From the NCBI GenBank assembly GCA_045546875.1, contig JAZQDP010000258.1, forward strand, positions 1 to 33,995: 33,995 bases of DNA, written 5' to 3'. Positions 16,515-24,493 of this stretch are shown here, piece after piece. The stretch is from RUG11551 sp045546875 (GTDB taxonomy: Bacteria > Planctomycetota > Planctomycetia > Pirellulales > Thermoguttaceae). Made by a program: the position numbers and the translations under genes. The notes under the pieces are model-generated. The model did no database searches and was not told the origin of the DNA. It was given only the letters and a program-made list of their open reading frames with translations. Position 1 is the first letter of the stretch. Every line of letters begins with the position of its first letter.

Positions 16515-17780
16515 ATGAAAAGCCGCTATTTTTGTATCTTCAGCGTTGTGGTTTTTGTAATCACAGCGTTGCCTGTTTACGCCCAGGTAGAAGGAACGGA
16601 CGATTTTTCAGCGCAAGCGCTGGCTCAAGCTGCAATGAACGCGCCAGCTGCTGAAGCTGTCGCAGCTGTTGAAATTCCAGAAGAGAAAGAAGACGAAAAC
16701 AAATGGAAATGGGAATTCAACGTTCAAAGCGGATTCTGGGCTAACCAGTGGGGCGCTACCGGCGGCGTTCAGGAATACGGCGTTCCCGGCGGATGGGATT
16801 ATTTCGGTCAGGGAGGGAACTCCACTGCCGGTCTTAACATTGACAACACCGGATTCCAACTCTACCAATTCTATGCTGCTGGAAGTCGCGAATATAAAAT
16901 CAACGAAGACTGGAAGTTCCTCGTTCAGGCAGACTTTCTCTATGGTACGGACGCTCGACTTTATCAATCTTGCAATCGGTTCGATTACATGGCTCTGTCA
17001 AAGGGACAGTACGGATTGGCGATTCCTCAGCTGTATGCGGGAATCGGAACGGATAAATTTAACGTGATTGTCGGTAAATTCGCCTGCCCGATTGACAACC
17101 CGGGCGACTCATTCTTTGTTAGCACTTCCTACAACCCGTGGCCGTACACTCACATGGGCGCTTTGGCAACGTGGGAACCCTGCGACGGCGTCAGCATCTC
17201 CGGCGGCTGGATGAAAGGCTGGGACGAAGCTCTTGATCCAGATTCCGACTCCTCTGTGATCTGGTTTGGCGCAGGCAAACAGCTCACCAAGGCAATTAAA
17301 CTCTCGTACATGATGTACGCTGGCAATATGCTAGGCTATGAAAACACGTACTCTCACTGTATTGTACTGGAAACGAAGCTGTCCGAGAAATTGACCTACT
17401 ATCTCGAATACGATTTCATGAGCCTTGCCAACGGCGTCGATGGAGTTCCCAATTCTAAATTGTGGGGTTTGTTAAACAGCTTTATTTACGAAATCAACGA
17501 AAAAGTTCAAGCGGGGCTTCGTGTCGAATATCAGGAAGATCTGACTGGTGACGAAGTCGTCGGACGATTTGAGATGACTTTTGGTTACTCAATCAAACCG
17601 TTCAAAGACTGCAAGCCGAAGCACAAACGAAGTTGTCTGTGCGCAGATCGAATCTCGTCTGGCGAGCTGACTATTCGCCCGGAAATTCGTTACGACAGTT
17701 GGAACGGCATGAATGTATTTAACGACAGTACGAAATCCTATCAGTTTTCTGGCGGTATTGCGTTGGATTACTCGTTCTGA
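16515..17780 (+). CDS. BBP2/OmpL-like outer-membrane beta-barrel porin, paralogue 2
   Basis: A 421-residue close paralogue of the preceding porin. The first 18 residues differ, but from LPVYAQVEGTDDFSAQA onward the two proteins are nearly collinear, with long identical stretches at the DNA level (for example around 15170-15290 and 16705-16830). The barrel strands, PIDNPGD segment, Cys/Lys-rich loop (CKPKHKRSCLCADR) and terminal LDYSF are kept. Differences cluster in predicted loops, such as the Gln-to-Gly change in TQGW/MKGW and NGVDGVPNSK versus NGADDN, as expected for porins diverging in surface-exposed or pore-lining parts. The ribosome binding site is a weak AAAGGG. Both copies lie between direct repeats. 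Confidence 0.88.
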   Translation: MKSRYFCIFSVVVFVITALPVYAQVEGTDDFSAQALAQAAMNAPAAEAVAAVEIPEEKEDENKWKWEFNVQSGFWANQWGATGGVQEYGVPGGWDYFGQGGNSTAGLNIDNTGFQLYQFYAAGSREYKINEDWKFLVQADFLYGTDARLYQSCNRFDYMALSKGQYGLAIPQLYAGIGTDKFNVIVGKFACPIDNPGDSFFVSTSYNPWPYTHMGALATWEPCDGVSISGGWMKGWDEALDPDSDSSVIWFGAGKQLTKAIKLSYMMYAGNMLGYENTYSHCIVLETKLSEKLTYYLEYDFMSLANGVDGVPNSKLWGLLNSFIYEINEKVQAGLRVEYQEDLTGDEVVGRFEMTFGYSIKPFKDCKPKHKRSCLCADRISSGELTIRPEIRYDSWNGMNVFNDSTKSYQFSGGIALDYSF

Positions 17781-17802
17781 GTTGTTGAGAGACGGCGATG
17801 CG

Positions 17803-17838
17803 TAATTAGCAATGAGCAATTACGCAAGCGTCTCAAAT
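17803..17838. repeat. AATTAGC heptamers with CGCAAGCG core
   Basis: Heptamers TAATTAGCAATGAGCAATTA run into CGCAAGCG (17823-17830) and then TCTCAAA, the same core and flank as at 6712-6726. Confidence 0.6.
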
Positions 17839-17850
17839 ATTTGGAATTCG

Positions 17851-17939
17851 GAATTACGCCTCCGGGGGGCGGGTATTACGTCTCCGGACGGCGGGTATTA
17901 CCCGCCTTATTTACGCGGACAATGTCCGCATCCCAGAGT
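17851..17939. repeat. 89-bp direct repeat, right copy
   Basis: Ungapped match to 14455-14543 in the same orientation, including both hairpins. Followed by CTAATAGC and TCGCTAC-type heptamers (about 17976-17996) that overlap the stop codon of the next minus-strand gene. Confidence 0.85.
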
Positions 17940-17985
17940 CCGCGCCCCCGAAAAGAGCTAATAGCTTTCCTTTTCTCGCTACTCG

Positions 17986-19935
17986 CTACTCAACTACAAG
18001 GTACAGAATTTTGGGAGACAGCTTAAGAGTGTATTCTGTTCCTTGCGCTGTTGGGATTTTAACAGGATTTCCAAAGCAATCGCAGGCGGATTCGATTTTA
18101 GAATCGAGTTTAATTGTTCTTTCGCCTTCTGAACCGGGAATCCAAATAGCGACGACGGTTTTTCCGTCAGGGCGTTTCCAGCTAACCTGGCAGAAATCGT
18201 CGTTACGCCAATCGGAAGTTTGAACGGAACCGGCTGGTCGCATTTTCGTCAGCGTCTTCATAGCCAGGTAGCCGGTCTTTGGACTCAAGTCTCGATGAAC
18301 CATTCCAAAATGATGTTCTCTGTCGACGTCGTCCTGTTCAACGGCTTGAAATTCGTACCAGAAATAGCGTTCTACGCCTTGAGCAAACGCAAGTAAATAC
18401 GCTTGGGCGAGAAAAACGCCCTGATTCGGTTCGGATGAAATGTTTGTATTTCCCCCGTTCATGATTGTTGAGACGATCAAGGCGCCTTTGTAATCGGAAT
18501 CGAACTTGATTACCGCGGCAACCGGGGCAGTGTAATCCTGCGTCGAAGCGTTGATAATCGGAATGAGTTTATCGCCCGGCTTAAGCTTCGAGTCGTTGAG
18601 GAACCGGCTTCCTTCGTCTTTTACCGCGATTTTAAGCAGGTCTTCGTATTCTTTGGCAGGAGCCAGACGCGCATGTTCCGGGACGTTTTTTTTCGTCCAC
18701 CAGGCTTCCCAACCGATACGCAATGTATTGCGGTAAGAGTCTGAGGCGTAGCCGTTGGACGTCAGGAATCCGTGAGGATCCCAATTGCTGACATAGTACA
18801 GAGGAACGCCTCCGACAAGAATCAGCGTCCCACCGTTACGAACGTATTTAACCAGGTCGTCAAAAAACGGCGTCGGAAAATGTTCGCCTGGCGGCAGAAG
18901 CAGGCACGGATGAGTTTTGGGAGAAAGCGTTTTAAGCTGGTCAAGGGATACGTAATCAATCTCCACGTTGTCTGGAACTGTTGTTCCCATAATAACCGGC
19001 GGGAATTGAGAAGATGAGTCGTATTTTACATCGTACAGAGCAGCAAACTTGCCCGGCAAACCGTTTGGATAAAGCTGTTTTAACCCTGCTTCAATAACCT
19101 GACGGTTAGCTGTTCCGAACGCGGGCGGAGTTGCCCAGCCCATCTCGGTAATCCAGAGAGGTTTATCGGAGCCGGTATATTGAATTGTCAGATCGCGGAA
19201 TTTTTTAATGTCGTCCAGAAAACGTTGGCACAAATAGATTGTTACCATGCCGCCTCGGTACGGGTGAAAATTGACGATGTCGAAATACTTTCCGCCGCCC
19301 TCTTTGAGAACGTTCTCATAATAATCGTGCGGAACGCCTGCCAAGCCGCCGAAAACGACTTTTAATTCCGGGTCGATTTCCTTAATGACCTCGTACGTTC
19401 TTTTGAGCAGCGTTAGATAATCTTTCGGATTCGGCTCTTTCCAGAAATTGGGGATGTTCTCTTCGTTCCAGACTTCCCAATAGCGAATTCTGTCTTTGTA
19501 CCGAGTTACCAACCGACGAACGTACTCGCTCCATTCGTCTAAATGTTGATGAGCCGGATGCGCCCAGGAAACGTTGTAGTCGAGAATAGGCAGAATCGTA
19601 ATTCCAGCCTTGCCGGCTTCGTCAAGGACTTTATCCAGATGTTCAAAATGCCAATTTCCTTTTCCTCTTTCGACCCAGTTCCATGAAAAGTCGGCTCTCG
19701 CCCAGCGAATTCCCGCCGCCCGCATGGCGCGGAGGTTCTCCGGCATGGCGTCGAATTCCATTCCTCCTCCTAAATGAGCGCAAACGCCGTAGGGGGATTC
19801 TGTATGAGCCGGTTCTGCATAAAGGCTGGAAGAAGCGCAGATCAGCGCCAAACAGGAAAAAGCAAAACACAGCGTTTTGAACGTTAAATTATTTAATCCT
19901 GTACGATTGTCTGGCAAATGATTGAAAATACGCAT
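17986..19935 (-). CDS. Secreted clan-A-like glycoside hydrolase with inserted Gatase-like domain
   Basis: A 649-residue exported protein (signal peptide about 18-40, cleavage near LYA). Residues 45-268 form the first seven strands of a (beta/alpha)8 barrel: IRWARADFSWNWVE, ITILPILDYN, then YWEVWNEEN with the likely acid/base E158, VNFHPY, and LWITEMGWA with the likely nucleophile E264. The layout is like GH39/GH5-type clan A enzymes. Residues about 270-505 then interrupt the barrel; within them CLLLPPGEHF, FFDDLVKYVRNGGTLILVGG (343-376) resembles a class I glutamine-amidotransferase-like/ThuA fold. The barrel resumes with GVFLAQAYLLAFAQGVERYFWYEF and HHFGMVHRDLSPKTGYLAMK (507-560), then a C-terminal beta domain. 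Substrate unknown. Good ribosome binding site (AGAAAGGAA). The stop codon lies within GAGTAGC heptamers. Confidence 0.78.
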   Translation of the reverse strand: MRIFNHLPDNRTGLNNLTFKTLCFAFSCLALICASSSLYAEPAHTESPYGVCAHLGGGMEFDAMPENLRAMRAAGIRWARADFSWNWVERGKGNWHFEHLDKVLDEAGKAGITILPILDYNVSWAHPAHQHLDEWSEYVRRLVTRYKDRIRYWEVWNEENIPNFWKEPNPKDYLTLLKRTYEVIKEIDPELKVVFGGLAGVPHDYYENVLKEGGGKYFDIVNFHPYRGGMVTIYLCQRFLDDIKKFRDLTIQYTGSDKPLWITEMGWATPPAFGTANRQVIEAGLKQLYPNGLPGKFAALYDVKYDSSSQFPPVIMGTTVPDNVEIDYVSLDQLKTLSPKTHPCLLLPPGEHFPTPFFDDLVKYVRNGGTLILVGGVPLYYVSNWDPHGFLTSNGYASDSYRNTLRIGWEAWWTKKNVPEHARLAPAKEYEDLLKIAVKDEGSRFLNDSKLKPGDKLIPIINASTQDYTAPVAAVIKFDSDYKGALIVSTIMNGGNTNISSEPNQGVFLAQAYLLAFAQGVERYFWYEFQAVEQDDVDREHHFGMVHRDLSPKTGYLAMKTLTKMRPAGSVQTSDWRNDDFCQVSWKRPDGKTVVAIWIPGSEGERTIKLDSKIESACDCFGNPVKIPTAQGTEYTLKLSPKILYLVVE

Positions 19936-20010
19936 GTATGGTTCCTTTCTCGTTAAAATTTTGACGTTAGAACAGGCGTTTTGGGCAATTCAAAAAGTGA
20001 GTAAATGAAT

Positions 20011-21045
20011 TTAGTCGTGTTTTTGGGCGACTTTTTCAATTGTCAGCAGCACAATTAAGGAAAATAACGCGATAGCGGCAGCGATTAATGCGGTCTGAAC
20101 GTCTGGAGGCGCAATATTCACAAATTGGGATACTTCTTTTGTCGTTTCCGTTGCAGGGACTATAATATTTTTCTGCTGAAAGGGCCATAAACTTCGCAGC
20201 GACCCTGTCATGAACCCGCACAGGATCGCCAATGTCGCCTGTTCCCACTTTGCAAACAGAATCTTTAAAATCTTTGTAAACCCGATAATTCCAATAACGC
20301 AGCCGCAAAGGAATACGGCAAGAGACGCTAAAAGAATTGTTTCGGGAATTTGCCCATGCAAAACGCTTGAAGTAATGTCTTTTACCAAGCCGGACATAAA
20401 CGTATATTCTCCCAAAATAAGAAGAATATATGAACCGCTAATACCTGGTAAAACCATGGCGCAAATTGCTATCATGCCGCAGGCAAATAACCAGGGCAGG
20501 GAATGGCTTGTTCCCTGTAAAAAGGGTTGTCCAACTAACCAAAAGGAAAACACCGCGCCGAGAATGAACAAAATCCAGCTGCTGATTTTATGAAGATGAA
20601 CTTTTTTGATTACCAAAATGCAGCTGGCGGCAATCAGTCCAAAAAAGACGGAAAGAACGTACAATCTCTGGTTGTTGAGTAAATAGTGCATTGTACTCAA
20701 GACGGCAACCAGAGCCGTTCCGATCCCGCAAAGCAAGGTGAAAAGGAATCGAAAGTCGATGTACTTTAACGCCTTGCGAATTTGGAAGGTGCAAAGCAAA
20801 TTGATAAAATGGAAATCAAAATGGCTAATTGCGGTAATGAGCCGTTGATAAATTCCGACGATCAGAGCAATCGTTCCGCCAGACACGCCAGGCACCGCAT
20901 CGGCAGCTCCCATAAGCGCGCCTTTGAAAAAAGTCGATACCAGCGGAGTTTGAATTTGCTCATCGGGCGATGTATCATCGGTATTATTGATATTATCGTT
21001 AAAATCGGAATTTTTAGCGCTTGAATTTTTAATTTGGTTCAACAT
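20011..21045 (-). CDS. DUF368 membrane protein (PopT-type polyprenyl-phosphate translocase)
   Basis: A 344-residue polytopic membrane protein. After a polar, Asn/Asp-rich N-terminus of about 35 residues comes the family signature KGALMGAADAVPGVSGGTIALIVGIY (41-66), then about eight to nine hydrophobic helices. A second glycine-rich motif, AMVLPGISGSYILLILGEY, lies near the middle, reflecting the internal repeat of the family. DUF368 proteins have been shown in other bacteria (PopT) to return undecaprenyl phosphate across the membrane for reuse in envelope synthesis; applying this here is inference from the family. This fits with murJ and murB nearby. The ribosome binding site is GAGAGAGA just before the ATG. 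Divergent from the next gene. Confidence 0.88.
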   Translation of the reverse strand: MLNQIKNSSAKNSDFNDNINNTDDTSPDEQIQTPLVSTFFKGALMGAADAVPGVSGGTIALIVGIYQRLITAISHFDFHFINLLCTFQIRKALKYIDFRFLFTLLCGIGTALVAVLSTMHYLLNNQRLYVLSVFFGLIAASCILVIKKVHLHKISSWILFILGAVFSFWLVGQPFLQGTSHSLPWLFACGMIAICAMVLPGISGSYILLILGEYTFMSGLVKDITSSVLHGQIPETILLASLAVFLCGCVIGIIGFTKILKILFAKWEQATLAILCGFMTGSLRSLWPFQQKNIIVPATETTKEVSQFVNIAPPDVQTALIAAAIALFSLIVLLTIEKVAQKHD

Positions 21046-21171
21046 ATTGTCTCTCTCGATATAAATTGTAAACTATAATCCAAATGTTTAATTAAGGACT
21101 TGCGAACCTCGCGTCAGGTTTCGCACTATTTAATCATAACCGAAATTATAAAAAAATCAAGTCGTAATTCA

Positions 21172-22152
21172 ATGGAGTTTAAATTTTCCAGTTTGATAGC
21201 GATCGTGGTAATGGCAGCGGTAACGCCCCCGATACTTAGTTATCTCCCGCAGACCGCTCGTTATTTTTCCGACCCCAGTTCGTCTCAAGCGACGCCGGCG
21301 ATAAGCGTTCCGGCTTCGCAGGCAGAGCCGTATGCCAATTCTGTGAATCAGCTCAAAGAGCTAAATCAAAAGCAGCAGGCGGAATTGGAGAATGCGACAA
21401 GTTCCAATTCCAATGCGCCTCAGTGGAAAAGACCGCAAAAGGTTGGGACGATTCATCAGGTTGGGTACACGCCGTCGGAGGTTTCGCAGCCAGCAGAATA
21501 TTCGCCCGCTCGCCCGATTTATCCAGAATCTTCAGCTCCCGCGCCAGTTCCGGCTCCTGTTCCCGTAACCGTTCAGAGCGTTCCGGGCGAACCGGTTGCA
21601 ACGACTGTGTACTATTCAGAGGTCCCAGGGCAGGTAATTCAAACTCCTCAAGGCGTTGAAGTTATCTCGGTCCCTGTTCCTCAAGGCGTTGTTGTCGAAC
21701 AGAATTTGACTGGTTTGGAATTCTGGTTCAAGTTTAATATTACCCCAAGTTGGGTAGAACAAAACTGGGATTTCGTAACCGCTTGCGTTGGTCCGATGAA
21801 CTTGCAGGGGTATCGAGTAACGCTGGTAACAGGTTCTAATCCAGACGATTTAACAGGCGTTTTGACTTACTATTTCGACAGCCGCAAACAACTGCAGCAA
21901 ATACAATTCCAGGGCACGACCGGTCATCTGGGGCGTCTGACGACAATGCTGCGCAGACAATTTCACATGAACCAGCGCATTGTAAACGACCCGGCTGTAA
22001 CGGTTTATGAAACGCCGACTGGTTTTCGCGGCGCAAAAAATATCATGGAAGCCAGATCTCCCATGGTGATTAAATCAGATCAACTATACCATCGATATGA
22101 AGTCTCTTTACAGCTCAATCGCCCAGTTGAGAAAAAAGGCTTGATCTGGTAA
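21172..22152 (+). CDS. Exported protein of unknown function with Pro/Gln-rich linker
   Basis: Predicted 326 residues. The frame can start at TTG 21100, but ATG 21172 places a signal-like segment (MEFKFSSLIAIVVMAAVTPPILSYL) at the N-terminus and is preferred. Mature residues to about 185 are low-complexity, rich in Pro, Gln, Ser, Ala and Val (for example APVPAPVPVTV), and likely an extended linker. A compact C-terminal domain follows: LEFWFKFNITPSWVEQNWDFVTACVG, LTGVLTYYFDSRKQLQQIQFQGTTG, LRRQFHMNQ and YHRYEVSLQLNRP, which look like alternating strands and helices. I recall similar proteins only from Planctomycetota and assign no function. It is 45 nt upstream of murJ on the same strand, so the two may be co-transcribed. 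Confidence 0.7.
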   Translation: MEFKFSSLIAIVVMAAVTPPILSYLPQTARYFSDPSSSQATPAISVPASQAEPYANSVNQLKELNQKQQAELENATSSNSNAPQWKRPQKVGTIHQVGYTPSEVSQPAEYSPARPIYPESSAPAPVPAPVPVTVQSVPGEPVATTVYYSEVPGQVIQTPQGVEVISVPVPQGVVVEQNLTGLEFWFKFNITPSWVEQNWDFVTACVGPMNLQGYRVTLVTGSNPDDLTGVLTYYFDSRKQLQQIQFQGTTGHLGRLTTMLRRQFHMNQRIVNDPAVTVYETPTGFRGAKNIMEARSPMVIKSDQLYHRYEVSLQLNRPVEKKGLIW

Positions 22153-22170
22153 AGATTGCGGCAGACGGCG

Positions 22171-22187
22171 GGGAATAGGCAGTAGGG
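22171..22187. repeat. Short GGGAATA/GGCAGTA heptamers before murJ
   Basis: GGGAATAGGCAGTAGGG joins two heptamer families directly, and the following GGGGGAGA serves as the murJ ribosome binding site. Confidence 0.6.
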
Positions 22188-22197
22188 GGGAGATTTT

Positions 22198-23874
22198 ATG
22201 AGTCGCTTGCATAATTCCGAAACGCCCGAGGAAAATTCCAGCCAAGTTCTCTTGTCAGGTTCTATAATTAACGCTGCGCTGACTTTTCTTAGCCGGATTT
22301 TGGGTATGCTTCGGGACGTTGCCACTGCCGCCCTGTTTGGCATTTCTGCAAGCGTCGTTTTTGACGCCTTTGTTTTGGCGTTCAGAATTCCGAATCTGTT
22401 CCGACGTCTTTTTGGCGAGGGGGCGATTTCTATCAGTTTTCTCCCGGCGTTTTGCCGACAATGGAGCAAAAACCAGGATTCTGCATGGGAACTGCTGACG
22501 GCAACCGTAACAATGCTTTCCGCAATTTTAGGCGCTTTAACGCTTGTCGGCGTCGGTTGCTGTTTAGGTTATATTTTCTTTTTCCCGGGGGAACGGCTCG
22601 CAACGCACCTGATTCTGATTATGATGCCGTACCTGTTTTTAATTTGTCAAACAGCAATTTTTGCCTCCGCATTGCAGGGATTAAAATCGTGGTTGGCGCC
22701 AGCGTTAGCCCCAATCATAATGAATCTGCTTTGGCTTTGGGCGGTTGTCGTTGTTGCCCCGCAAATTGGAGATGCCAGAGCTCAAGCTTATCTTTTAGCA
22801 TCAATTGTTAGCCTTTCCGCCGCTCTACAGTTAATTTTGCAAATTGCTGCGCTGCGAAAATATGGGTATTGGTTTCAACGATGTCTGTTCAATCGGATGA
22901 TGGGCTATTGGCGTCGGGCGACTTCGGGTTGGATTATTATGGCGACAGGGCTTGCTTTATTGCAGGTTTGTGTCATTTCCGATTCTATAGTGGCTTGGTA
23001 CAGCTGTCCTGTTGGAACCGTTTCGTCAGTCTATTTGGCAGAGCGTTTGTTTGAGTTTCCGCTCGGTCTTATCGGCATTTCTGTCGCAACGACCATTTAC
23101 CCGATTTTAAATATTCACGCAGCGGAAAAAAATCTGGCGGCAGTTAAAAAAGATATGTCTGAAGCCTTGCATCTTACGCTATACTGGGGGCTTCCGGCAA
23201 CGGCAGGCTTGTTTCTCATAAGCGTTCCGTTATGCCAATTATTATATGAACACGGCGCGACCACTCCTGACGATACGATGAGAATCGGCAACGTTTTAGC
23301 TATTTATAGCATCGGCGTTTGGGCTTATTGCCTTTCACCCATTATCACGCGCGGTTTTTATTCTCTGGGAGAAATCCGAACTCCGGCATTTATTGTCTTT
23401 ATCACATCGATTATCAACCTTGTTGTAAATATTATTTTGGCTCTAACCCTTTCTCCGCAAAGCCTTCAGTATGCCCTGGCGTTGTCAACGGTTATCTGTT
23501 TTACCATTTCGACCCTGCTTTTAGGAGCGTTATGGATTCGGCTTCTGCATAAAAAGCAGGAAAGCGGAATGTACGTTATCGAGGCTACCAAAAACGGTTC
23601 TGCGTCAAACAAACGCGAGCGGTCAAAAGCTAGACGGAGAAAAAAGGAAACGCCCCCGCCTGCTCATTTTTCTAAATTTTATCAGATTATTTGTATTGTT
23701 TTTTCAACGGCAATTATGACGATTGCGGGTCAAAAGACGCTTATTTCGTTTCCGCAAGAGGCGTCTACGTCGGCGTATTTAATTAAAACCGTTGTAACGG
23801 TTTCTGTTTGCACGGTCGTATATTTAAGTTTGATGTACTTTCTGGGGACGCCAAATCAAAAATCAGCCTCTTAA
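22198..23874 (+). CDS. murJ: Lipid II flippase MurJ (MviN family)
   Basis: A 558-residue polytopic membrane protein of the MOP superfamily that moves the peptidoglycan precursor lipid II to the periplasmic face. The N-terminal signature is intact: TFLSRILGMLRDVATAALFG (29-48) followed by FDAFVLAFRIPNLFRRLFGEGAISISFLPAF (55-85), holding the basic and acidic residues (R33, R39, D56, R63) that line the MurJ cavity. About fourteen helices follow. A polar Lys/Arg-rich insert (SNKRERSKARRRKKETPPP, about residues 472-490) lies in a late loop before the last helices. Strong GGGGGAGA ribosome binding site 5 nt from the ATG. Its presence supports canonical peptidoglycan synthesis. Confidence 0.95.
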   Translation: MSRLHNSETPEENSSQVLLSGSIINAALTFLSRILGMLRDVATAALFGISASVVFDAFVLAFRIPNLFRRLFGEGAISISFLPAFCRQWSKNQDSAWELLTATVTMLSAILGALTLVGVGCCLGYIFFFPGERLATHLILIMMPYLFLICQTAIFASALQGLKSWLAPALAPIIMNLLWLWAVVVVAPQIGDARAQAYLLASIVSLSAALQLILQIAALRKYGYWFQRCLFNRMMGYWRRATSGWIIMATGLALLQVCVISDSIVAWYSCPVGTVSSVYLAERLFEFPLGLIGISVATTIYPILNIHAAEKNLAAVKKDMSEALHLTLYWGLPATAGLFLISVPLCQLLYEHGATTPDDTMRIGNVLAIYSIGVWAYCLSPIITRGFYSLGEIRTPAFIVFITSIINLVVNIILALTLSPQSLQYALALSTVICFTISTLLLGALWIRLLHKKQESGMYVIEATKNGSASNKRERSKARRRKKETPPPAHFSKFYQIICIVFSTAIMTIAGQKTLISFPQEASTSAYLIKTVVTVSVCTVVYLSLMYFLGTPNQKSAS

Positions 23875-23948
23875 CATTGGCGTATTTGCTTAGACCGTTA
23901 TTCGGAATTCCAAAATTTAAGAATCTTTCAAGGTTTTAAAAAAGAAAT

Positions 23949-24023
23949 TGGGCGTGCATGGACTCGAACCATGGACCTCGTCCTTATCAGGGACGCGCTC
24001 TAACCAAACTGAGCTACACGCCC
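23949..24023 (-). tRNA. tRNA-Ile (anticodon GAU), downstream copy
   Basis: On the minus strand the sequence begins GGGCGTGTAGCTCAG and ends TTCGAGTCCATGCACGCCCA, with a 7-bp acceptor stem (GGGCGTG/CACGCCC). The anticodon stem CGTCC/GGACG encloses CTGATAA, giving GAU. 75 nt including the discriminator A; the CCA end is not encoded. A T-rich tract just past the 3' end may terminate transcription. Confidence 0.93.
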
Positions 24024-24030
24024 GCAAAAT

Positions 24031-24050
24031 CTGACTGAAAGAGATCAGTC
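24031..24050 (-). other. Hairpin in the tRNA-Ile spacer
   Basis: GACTGA and TCAGTC pair around AAGAGA between the two tRNA genes. It could guide processing of a dimeric tRNA transcript. There is no T tract, so it is not a typical terminator. Confidence 0.35.
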
Positions 24051-24091
24051 TCCCGGATTTTAGCGGAATAAAAAGATTTTTGAATCAACAT

Positions 24092-24166
24092 TGGGCGTGC
24101 ATGGACTCGAACCATGGACCTCGTCCTTATCAGGGACGCGCTCTAACCAAACTGAGCTACACGCCC
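24092..24166 (-). tRNA. tRNA-Ile (anticodon GAU), upstream copy
   Basis: Identical over 75 nt to 23949-24023, separated by 68 nt. Same acceptor stem, D-arm, GAU anticodon and T-arm (GGTTCGAGTCC). CCA not encoded. Confidence 0.93.
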
Positions 24167-24201
24167 GCAATGTTTAAGAAAATCTTTTCTTTAATGGTAA
24201 T

Positions 24202-24229
24202 AGATTAAACTTTTTAGAGAAAAAGTCAA
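24202..24229 (-). promoter_or_regulatory. Putative promoter of the tRNA-Ile pair
   Basis: On the minus strand TTGACT (complement of 24224-24229) is followed 16 nt later by TAATCT (complement of 24202-24207). Transcription would start about 30 nt before the upstream tRNA. Confidence 0.45.
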
Positions 24230-24391
24230 TAGGGGGGAGGGGAGCAAGTTCACAAAATGGAGTGCATTTCATTTAAATTTAACCCGGAATTGAGATTTAG
24301 ACGAGTAATTTTTGGCAATCTGTCTAAATAATAAGCAGTCTTTTTTTAATTTTTCCTGTTCATTGCCCTGTACAACGATATAAAAATACGC

Positions 24392-24397
24392 TATAAT
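24392..24397 (+). promoter_or_regulatory. -10-like TATAAT upstream of murB
   Basis: A perfect TATAAT with only a weak -35 candidate (TGTACA, 17 nt upstream). It sits just before a heptamer array and about 97 nt before the murB ATG. The rest of 24230-24390 holds nothing else I can support. Confidence 0.35.
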
Positions 24398-24400
24398 ATA

Positions 24401-24463
24401 ATTAGCAATTAGTAATTAGGACGCAAGCGCTCCTCTCACTATGCACTACGCACAATGCACTTA
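24401..24463. repeat. Heptamer element with CGCAAGCG core upstream of murB
   Basis: AATTAGC-family heptamers (24401-24420), then CGCAAGCG (24422-24429), then a different heptamer family (CACTATG, CACTACG, CACAATG; about 24437-24463). Third instance of the core at 6712 and 17823. Confidence 0.7.
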
Positions 24464-24493
24464 TTAGAACACCCCCTTTTTATTTAAATTAAC

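Noticed and set aside
23940..24240. rRNA genes around the tRNA-Ile pair
   Set aside because: Flanking DNA is murJ and an AT-rich gap; no conserved 16S or 23S sequence is present.
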